DNA of 11,110 nt, from the NCBI GenBank assembly GCA_020848855.1, contig JADLHH010000267.1:1-11110 (forward strand). The letters run 5' to 3'. The DNA comes from Anaerolineae bacterium. GTDB lineage: Bacteria > Chloroflexota > Anaerolineae > Aggregatilineales > Phototrophicaceae. The translations under genes and the position numbers were made by a program. The number at the start of each line of letters is the position of its first letter. Positions within the stretch are counted from its first letter, which is position 1. The notes beneath the pieces were generated by a model, which saw nothing but the letters and a program-made list of their open reading frames with translations, was not told the DNA's origin and did not search any database. Positions 6,440 through 11,110 of the stretch are shown piece by piece.

Positions 6440-6478
6440 CGCCCTCTCACAGTCGTCTATGAATACTGGGGGCGAACG

Positions 6479-7585
6479 ATGCAACGTCGTTTCTTCTTTT
6501 TCGCTCTGATGATCGGGCTGCTGGCAGTTGGCGCAGCGCAGGCGCAGGGCGACCAGTTCCCGCTGATCCTGTGGATTCGCGGCGACCTGTACCGCGTCGA
6601 CGCGGCGAGCGCCTCACCCAGCGCGGTCACCAGCAGCGGCACGATCTCCGGTCCGGCGCGCTCGCCGGATGGTGCGCAGGTCGTCTATAAAGAGGCAGCA
6701 CCGGTCGGCTTGGACGCGCTCAACCGCGTGCAGGCGGAAGGCGTGATCGCCGATTTCGACCTTCCGGGCGACATCTACCTGCTCGATATCGCATCGGGCG
6801 AATCGAGTCTGCTTGCCGGGCAGCCCGCCGATGCATCGCTGCTGGTCGAAGGCGTGCCCGACCGCGCTACCGTGCGCTCGACGCCGGTATGGTCGCCGGA
6901 TGGCACGCGCATCGCCTGGACGGAATTCGCCATGCCCGATGGCAAGCCGGCAATCGTCGCCTACGATCTGGCAGCCGGGACGCTGACCACCCTCGCGGCA
7001 GACATCCCCGCCCAGCCGGTGCAGGGCGCAGCGCCGCCGCTCCGCTGGGGCGATACCGGCTTTGCCATCAACACCTCAACCGACAATGCCAGCGAGCAGG
7101 ATTTCCTGATTTTCAGCAGCGACGGCACGCTGCTTTCCAGCCCGCGCCTCGCGCCGGTGGAGAACGACCCGGCGGTCGATTTCGTGTGGGTGGAGCGCGA
7201 CGGCGGCGCGCTGCTGGGCGTGCTCTACCAGTCGTCGGGCTGGATTCTGATCGATCCGGCGACCGGAGTCGCGCAGGCGGCGAGCGAACTCCCGCGCCTG
7301 ACGACCGCTGCGCCAGACTCGCGGTCGCTGCGCTTTGGCGTGGACGCTGAGCGCGGCTTCTTCTGGGAGATCGTCGGCGAGACGACTGCTGCGCCCGGCG
7401 CGCCATCGCAGGTGACGCTGTCGCCGTCCGGTCGGCAGATCGCCTTCTCCGGCTTCCCGTCGTTCGGAGCGGTAACCATCTGGCAGGAGGGCGAAACGAC
7501 ATCCATTCCGGGCACGGGCAGTAACCTCGACCAGCTACAGGTCGGCGCGCTGCTGTGGGGACACACTTTCTGGCGGATAGGATAA
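6479..7585 (+). CDS. Secreted TolB/PD40-like beta-propeller protein
   Basis: The 368-residue product starts at the ATG at 6479; the frame is open further upstream but those codons overlap the previous gene, the hairpin repeats and the promoter. A GGGGG run at 6468-6472 stands in for a Shine-Dalgarno. Residues 1-22 are a signal peptide (MQRR, four Phe, hydrophobic core, AQA/Q). The mature part has WD40-like PD40 strands with the SPDG turn: SPDGAQVVY (62-70), SPDGTRIAW (139-147) and SPSGRQIAF (315-323), separated by blades such as DIYLLDIASGE and AIVAYDLAAGT. It contains no cysteine and no catalytic domain. PD40 propellers, as in TolB, usually serve as protein- or ligand-binding scaffolds in the envelope. 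The gene ends 6 nt before the methyltransferase start, so the two are very probably co-transcribed. The exact ligand is unknown. Confidence 0.82.
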   Translation: MQRRFFFFALMIGLLAVGAAQAQGDQFPLILWIRGDLYRVDAASASPSAVTSSGTISGPARSPDGAQVVYKEAAPVGLDALNRVQAEGVIADFDLPGDIYLLDIASGESSLLAGQPADASLLVEGVPDRATVRSTPVWSPDGTRIAWTEFAMPDGKPAIVAYDLAAGTLTTLAADIPAQPVQGAAPPLRWGDTGFAINTSTDNASEQDFLIFSSDGTLLSSPRLAPVENDPAVDFVWVERDGGALLGVLYQSSGWILIDPATGVAQAASELPRLTTAAPDSRSLRFGVDAERGFFWEIVGETTAAPGAPSQVTLSPSGRQIAFSGFPSFGAVTIWQEGETTSIPGTGSNLDQLQVGALLWGHTFWRIG

Positions 7586-7591
7586 ACGACC

Positions 7592-8413
7592 ATGAGCGAT
7601 TCTGACTCGAAGCGCAAGGAAGTATTTGAGCGCGGCGCGGCATACGAACCATATGTTGGACGCTGGAGTCGCCGGGTCGCGCCGGAATTTCTGGCGTGGC
7701 TGAGCATTGAGCCGGGCAAGCGCTGGCTGGATGTGGGCAGCGGCACGGGCGCGCTCAGCCAGACGATCCTGCGGATGTGTGAGCCGCTGTCGGTCACCGG
7801 TATTGACCGTTCCGAAGGATTCGTTGCCTATGCCAGCGAACAAGTACAGGACGCGCGCGTCGAGTTTCGCGTGGGCGACGCACAGGATTTGCCGGTCGAG
7901 ACAGGAACATTCGACGCGGCAGTGTCCGGGCTGATGCTGAACTTCGTGCCACAGCCGCAGCGCGCCGTCGACGAAATGGCGCGCGCCCTGAAACCGGGCG
8001 GCACGGCTGCTCTGTACGTGTGGGATTACGCCGGCATGATGCAGTTCATGCGTATTTTCTGGGATGCAGCAGCCGAACTCGACCCGAAGGCTGGCGAGTT
8101 GGATCAAGGCAGTCGCTTCACGCTGTGCAACCCGGATGGGCTGACCGGGCTGTTTCACGCGGCGAATCTGAGCCGGATCGAGGTTCGGGCAATCGACATT
8201 CCGACGGTGTTTCAGAATTTCGATGACTACTGGACACCATTTCTGGGTGGTCAGGGGTCTGCGCCGACATACGTCGCGTCGCTAAAGGAAGAACAACGCG
8301 ATGCCCTGCGCGGACACCTCAAAAACCGGCTGCCCCTCGCGCCGGACGGATCGATCCCGCTGGTGGCGCGAGCCTGGGCGGTGCGCGGGAGACGCCTATC
8401 AGACAATTCGTGA
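7592..8413 (+). CDS. Class I SAM-dependent methyltransferase (Methyltransf_11/UbiE-like)
   Basis: A 273-residue cytoplasmic protein with the Rossmann-type methyltransferase core: motif I LDVGSGTGAL (46-55, binds S-adenosylmethionine), the acidic end of strand 2 in GIDRS (D72), GDAQDLP (95-101), and the motif around LKPGGTAALYVW (133-144). An N-terminal segment Y-x-P-Y-V-G-R-W-S-R-R (18-28) resembles that of small-molecule methyltransferases of the UbiE/Methyltransf_11 group. The substrate cannot be told from sequence; the C-terminal part (after about 150) is the variable substrate region. A short AGGA (7579-7582) precedes the ATG by 9 nt, inside the end of the propeller gene, 6 nt downstream of whose stop it begins. 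Co-transcription with a secreted protein may be incidental, since a cytoplasmic enzyme and an exported propeller do not meet directly. Confidence 0.88.
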   Translation: MSDSDSKRKEVFERGAAYEPYVGRWSRRVAPEFLAWLSIEPGKRWLDVGSGTGALSQTILRMCEPLSVTGIDRSEGFVAYASEQVQDARVEFRVGDAQDLPVETGTFDAAVSGLMLNFVPQPQRAVDEMARALKPGGTAALYVWDYAGMMQFMRIFWDAAAELDPKAGELDQGSRFTLCNPDGLTGLFHAANLSRIEVRAIDIPTVFQNFDDYWTPFLGGQGSAPTYVASLKEEQRDALRGHLKNRLPLAPDGSIPLVARAWAVRGRRLSDNS

Positions 8414-8477
8414 TGCGCCGCTCATCACACGATTGATCAACGCTTCCCCTACGCTAATGTCGTTTCGTCATGGAACT

Positions 8478-8486
8478 TGTTATAAT
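8478..8486 (+). promoter_or_regulatory. Extended -10 promoter for the PA14/SH3b gene
   Basis: TGT followed by TATAAT (8478-8486) matches the extended -10 consensus TGN-TATAAT exactly; the region where a -35 should lie is poor, as is usual for this promoter type. It lies inside a small inverted repeat (GTTAT-AAT-ATAAC, 8479-8491). The leader to the ATG at 8529 would be about 36 nt and carries GAGGAGG at 8512-8518. The rest of the 115-bp spacer shows nothing else convincing. Confidence 0.6.
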
Positions 8487-8528
8487 ATAACGTAATATGA
8501 TTCGATGAAGTGAGGAGGCAGTATCGTT

Positions 8529-9950
8529 ATGTGGCGCAAAGTCTTGATCGTGACTGTGCTCCTGCTGCTGGTTTCGGTGGCGGTCGTCCAGCCCGCGCTG
8601 GCGCAAAACCCGGTCTGGCACGCAGAATACTATAACAATCCGACCCTCAGCGGCTCGCCCGTTATCACGCGCAACGACAACAACATCGCCTTCAACTGGG
8701 GAGCGGGGTCGCCGGACGCGAGCATCAACAGCGACAATTTCTCGGTACGCTGGGCGGCAGACGTTGCCCTCACTCCGGGGACGTATCGCTTCTACGCGCA
8801 GGCGGACGACAACATCCGCATCATTTTCAATTTCGTCAGTTGGTCGCCGGTGATCGACACGTTCGCCAGCGGTCAGGTCAACCAGTTGGTGACCGGCGAC
8901 GTGAACGTGCCGACGGCGGGCACGTATCACATTCAGGTCGACTACCGCGAACTGACCGATCAGGCGCTCGCTTTCGTGTCATTCGCCAACCTTGCCACCA
9001 ACCCGACGGGTCCGGGCTTCCCCGCGCCGTCCAACCCCGTGCCCGTGCCGACGAGCGCGTGGCTGGCGCAGTATTTCTCCAACAGCGGACTGCTGGGCGA
9101 CCCGGCAGCCATCCTGACCGAATACAGCCCGTCGCACCAGTGGGGGAACAGCGCGCCGCTGTCTTCGCTGCCGGCGGACAACTTCTCGGCGCGCTGGACG
9201 AGCAGCCAGAATCTGGCTGGCGGTAACTACACCATCTCGGCGCGGGTGGACGATGGCGTGCGCGTCTACGTCAACGGCAGCCTGGTGATCAACGAGTGGC
9301 ACGGCGCAAGCTCGCAGACGTACAGCGTCAACGTCACGCTGCCGGCGGGCAGCAACTACTTCGTGGTCGAATACTACGAAGCAACCGGCAACGCCTATCT
9401 CGAATTCTCGATCGCGCAGGTCGGGACGACTACCCCGCCGACCCAGCCCTCGCCTACCGGGGCGACGATCACGGTCACCGCCTACCGCCTGAACGTGCGC
9501 GCGCTGCCCGACCCGGTGAACGGACAGGTGCTGGTGAAGATCAACCGGCTGGAGACATACCCGGTTCTGGGGCGCAACGCCAACACCACCTGGTATCAGA
9601 TCAACGTCAACGGGACAGTCGGCTGGGTTTCCAGCGGCTATGTCAACGTGAACAACGGCGGCAACATCCCGGTCGTGGGTTCGGATCAGCAGGCTCCGCC
9701 GCCGTCGTCGGGCGCGTCCGGCAATCAGGTCGTCGCATCGCCCTACAACGTCGTCATCCGTCAGGGACCGAGCACGGGTTACCAGCGCATCGGGCTACTG
9801 CCGGTGACCGGCATCGCGTCGGTCATCGGGCGGACCAGCGGCAACACCTGGTGGCAGATCAACTTCAACGGGTTGATCGGCTGGGTTTCGGCAGATTACG
9901 CCCACATCAGCGCGACCGCCAATATCAGCAGCATTCCGGTTACGGGATGA
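8529..9950 (+). CDS. Secreted protein with two PA14-like domains and two SH3b domains
   Basis: A 473-residue protein with a signal peptide (residues 1-25, ALA/Q) and a strong GAGGAGG before the ATG. Two PA14-like beta-sandwich domains follow, about 28-152 and 177-296. Both open with W-x-A-[EQ]-Y-[YF]-x-N and have the [DN]NFS-x-RW segment (70-75 and 218-223). The second has the canonical DDG-x-R-x-Y-x-[NI]G (241-250); the first keeps the Asp pair (93-94) but has ADDNIRIIFNF, lacking the usual D-G turn. In PA14 lectins this Asp pair helps bind calcium and sugar. A Pro/Thr linker (299-311) leads to two SH3b domains, about 312-375 and 399-462, each ending in W-x-Q-I-N-x-NG-x-[VI]-GWVS. No catalytic domain is present. 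A glycan-binding and cell-wall-associated adhesin or scaffold role is inferred. It is monocistronic, between an extended -10 promoter and an intrinsic terminator. Confidence 0.87.
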   Translation: MWRKVLIVTVLLLLVSVAVVQPALAQNPVWHAEYYNNPTLSGSPVITRNDNNIAFNWGAGSPDASINSDNFSVRWAADVALTPGTYRFYAQADDNIRIIFNFVSWSPVIDTFASGQVNQLVTGDVNVPTAGTYHIQVDYRELTDQALAFVSFANLATNPTGPGFPAPSNPVPVPTSAWLAQYFSNSGLLGDPAAILTEYSPSHQWGNSAPLSSLPADNFSARWTSSQNLAGGNYTISARVDDGVRVYVNGSLVINEWHGASSQTYSVNVTLPAGSNYFVVEYYEATGNAYLEFSIAQVGTTTPPTQPSPTGATITVTAYRLNVRALPDPVNGQVLVKINRLETYPVLGRNANTTWYQINVNGTVGWVSSGYVNVNNGGNIPVVGSDQQAPPPSSGASGNQVVASPYNVVIRQGPSTGYQRIGLLPVTGIASVIGRTSGNTWWQINFNGLIGWVSADYAHISATANISSIPVTG

Positions 9951-9988
9951 GAAATTCGTAAGCGGAATGTAAAATCTCTGTAAACTGA

Positions 9989-10021
9989 GGGGCATGGGGG
10001 CAAATCTCCCGTGCCCCTTTT
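9989..10021 (+). terminator. Intrinsic (Rho-independent) terminator
   Basis: A 10-bp stem (GGGGCATGGG at 9989-9998 with CCCGTGCCCC at 10008-10017, one G:U pair), a 9-nt loop, then TTTT at 10018-10021 followed by CGTTT. It sits 38 nt after the stop at 9950 and ends the PA14/SH3b transcript before the next promoter. Confidence 0.85.
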
Positions 10022-10032
10022 CGTTTCCTCGT

Positions 10033-10061
10033 GCGACAAGTCTTAAGGTACGCGATATAAT
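10033..10061 (+). promoter_or_regulatory. Sigma70-like promoter for the ABC ATPase gene
   Basis: GCGACA (10033-10038, 4 of 6 to TTGACA), a 17-nt spacer and a perfect TATAAT (10056-10061). The transcript would start near 10068, leaving a leader of about 80 nt before the ATG at 10150. Confidence 0.65.
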
Positions 10062-10112
10062 TCGCCCGTTTGTATGGGTGAAGGACTTCCGCTTCCTACA
10101 AGCGCGCAGCTC

Positions 10113-10134
10113 GTCCGGTTATTCATCCCCGGAC
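10113..10134 (+). promoter_or_regulatory. Leader hairpin just upstream of the ABC ATPase ribosome site
   Basis: GTCCGG (10113-10118) pairs perfectly with CCGGAC (10129-10134) around a 10-nt loop. The stem ends one base before the GAGGAG ribosome site (10136-10141), so it could influence translation or simply be chance in GC-rich DNA. Confidence 0.35.
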
Positions 10135-10149
10135 AGAGGAGAGTTCGTT

Positions 10150-11110
10150 ATGATCGAAGTCGAAAACCTTGTCAAGAAATACGGTGAAGTGACCGCCGTC
10201 AACGGCATATCCTTCACCGCCAGGTCCGGCGAGGTCACGGGCTTCCTGGGACCGAACGGCGCGGGCAAAACCACGACCATGCGCATGTTGGTCGGGTTCA
10301 CGCCGCCGACGGACGGGCACGCGATGGTCGCCGGGTACGACGTATTCGACCACAGCATCGAAGTGCGCCGCCGCGTCGGCTACCTGCCGGAAAACGTGCC
10401 CCTGTACCGCGACATGTCCGCGCGCGGCTACCTGATGTTCATCGGCGAGATTCGCGGCATCAGGAACCGACGCCAGCGCGCCGACGAAGCGCTGGAGCGT
10501 GTCGGGCTGATCGAGCGCGCCGACAGCCGCATCCGCACCCTCTCGAAAGGCATGAAGCAGCGTGTCGGGCTGGCAAGCGCCCTGCTCCACAACCCGCCCG
10601 TGCTGATCCTCGATGAGCCGACCATCGGCTTGGACCCGCTGCAAGTGCTGGAACTGCGCACGCTGGTCGTCGAACTGGGGCATGACCATACCGTGCTGTT
10701 CAGCACGCACATCCTGTCCGAAGCGGAACAGGTCTGCGACAAAGTCGTGATTATCAACCAGGGGCAGATACTCGCGCAGGGGTCGCCATCGGAACTGCGC
10801 GGCGAACTGGAACGCGGCGGTCGCGTGCTGGTGCGCGCCGACGCCGCGCCGCAGGAGGCGCTGGCGCTCGTCCAGTCCGTGCCCGGCGTGCGCTACGCCG
10901 AAACCGGCGCGGACGGCATCATCGCCACGCCTACCGATGCCGCCAGCGACCCGCGTCCCCAGATTGCCCGCGCGGTCATCGAGCGCGGCTGGAACCTGAT
11001 GGAGCTGCGCCCGCTCGCCGTCAACCTGGAAGAAATCTTCCTCGAAGTTACGCGCCATCAAGCCGCCGAACTCATCGAGGATATGCCGGACGCCGAAGAA
11101 GAGGAAATCG
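10150..11110 (+). CDS. ABC-2 type exporter ATP-binding protein, cut by window edge
   Basis: The frame is open from the ATG at 10150 to the right edge (320 codons, no stop). GAGGAG at 10136-10141 is spaced 8 nt from the start. All ATPase motifs are present: Walker A GPNGAGKT (34-41), a Q-loop position occupied by LPEN (79-82), signature LSKGMKQR (131-138), Walker B VLILDEP (151-157), D-loop GLDP (160-163) and H-switch STH (H187). Residues from about 225 on form the extra C-terminal domain seen in NatA/GldA/CcmA-like subunits (DUF4162 type), and the sequence then runs into a very acidic stretch (EDMPDAEEEE). Such subunits drive export of lipids, polysaccharides, antibiotics or ions through an ABC-2 permease, or a permease-protease fusion, usually encoded just downstream; here that gene would lie outside the window. 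The substrate cannot be assigned. It has its own promoter, after the terminator at 9989-10021. Confidence 0.95.
   Translation, partial: MIEVENLVKKYGEVTAVNGISFTARSGEVTGFLGPNGAGKTTTMRMLVGFTPPTDGHAMVAGYDVFDHSIEVRRRVGYLPENVPLYRDMSARGYLMFIGEIRGIRNRRQRADEALERVGLIERADSRIRTLSKGMKQRVGLASALLHNPPVLILDEPTIGLDPLQVLELRTLVVELGHDHTVLFSTHILSEAEQVCDKVVIINQGQILAQGSPSELRGELERGGRVLVRADAAPQEALALVQSVPGVRYAETGADGIIATPTDAASDPRPQIARAVIERGWNLMELRPLAVNLEEIFLEVTRHQAAELIEDMPDAEEEEI

Noticed and set aside
5984..6478. Upstream in-frame extension of the propeller gene to 5984.
   Set aside because: It would overlap the SH3b gene, pass through the hairpin repeats and promoter, and hide the clear signal peptide at 6479.
8433..8440. 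Palindrome TTGATCAA in the spacer before 8529, partly resembling GTTGATCA near 5152-5159.
   Set aside because: The match is only about 8-9 bases and includes a common GATC core; too short to call a shared operator.
10113..10134. Riboswitch in the 80-nt leader of the ABC ATPase gene.
   Set aside because: Only one 6-bp stem is seen, with no conserved core of any riboswitch class I know.
10074..10190. Short open frame starting at ATG 10074 in the ABC ATPase leader, overlapping its start in another frame.
   Set aside because: No ribosome site precedes it and its product has no recognisable feature; a chance frame in GC-rich DNA is more likely than a leader peptide.

Overview
This GC-rich window looks like chromosomal DNA of a free-living bacterium, most likely a member of the Chloroflexota (Anaerolineae-like). 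I base this on overall style: several Sec-secreted proteins ending their signal peptide in A-x-A/Q, SH3b repeats of the 'WWQxNYNGxxGW' type, stand-alone DUF3352 and PA14 proteins, and short hairpin repeats ending in CCCCTACAC between genes. No rRNA, tRNA, CRISPR array, transposase, integrase or phage gene is visible, so this is not an obvious mobile island.

Layout. On the minus strand, 989 to 1 encodes the N-terminal part of a multi-pass membrane protein that looks like a GT-C (family 39/PMT-like) glycosyltransferase; it runs off the left edge. A 154-bp divergent spacer with a perfect 26-bp palindrome separates it from the plus-strand genes, which fill the rest of the window: a secreted DUF3352-type protein (1144-2865); a two-gene unit of a CPBP/CAAX-type intramembrane protease (3002-3844) and a single-pass membrane protein whose outer part is a duplicated domain with two cysteines per copy (3858-4994); a secreted protein of four SH3b repeats (5181-6326); a two-gene unit of a secreted TolB/PD40-like beta-propeller (6479-7585) and a class I SAM-dependent methyltransferase (7592-8413); a secreted protein with two PA14-like and two SH3b domains (8529-9950); a clear intrinsic terminator; and the ATPase of an ABC-2 type exporter (10150 onward), which runs off the right edge.

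Regulation. Sigma70-like promoters can be read before 3002, 6479, 8529 and 10150, so the plus-strand genes appear to be at least four or five separate transcription units rather than one operon. Hairpins of several kinds sit in the spacers: dispersed palindromic repeats after 2865 and 6326, a stem overlapping the stop codon at 4994, a possible ribosome-site-masking stem before 5181, and the terminator after 9950.

How the genes may work together. Six of the nine proteins are secreted or membrane-anchored with large outer parts, and two share SH3b domains. The common theme is the cell surface or envelope (glycan binding, membrane-protein processing, export, glycosyl transfer). That is an inference from domains and adjacency; I see no defined pathway. 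The most distinctive item is the unrecognised duplicated-domain membrane protein at 3858-4994. I found no convincing evidence of a wholly new defence or mobile system here.
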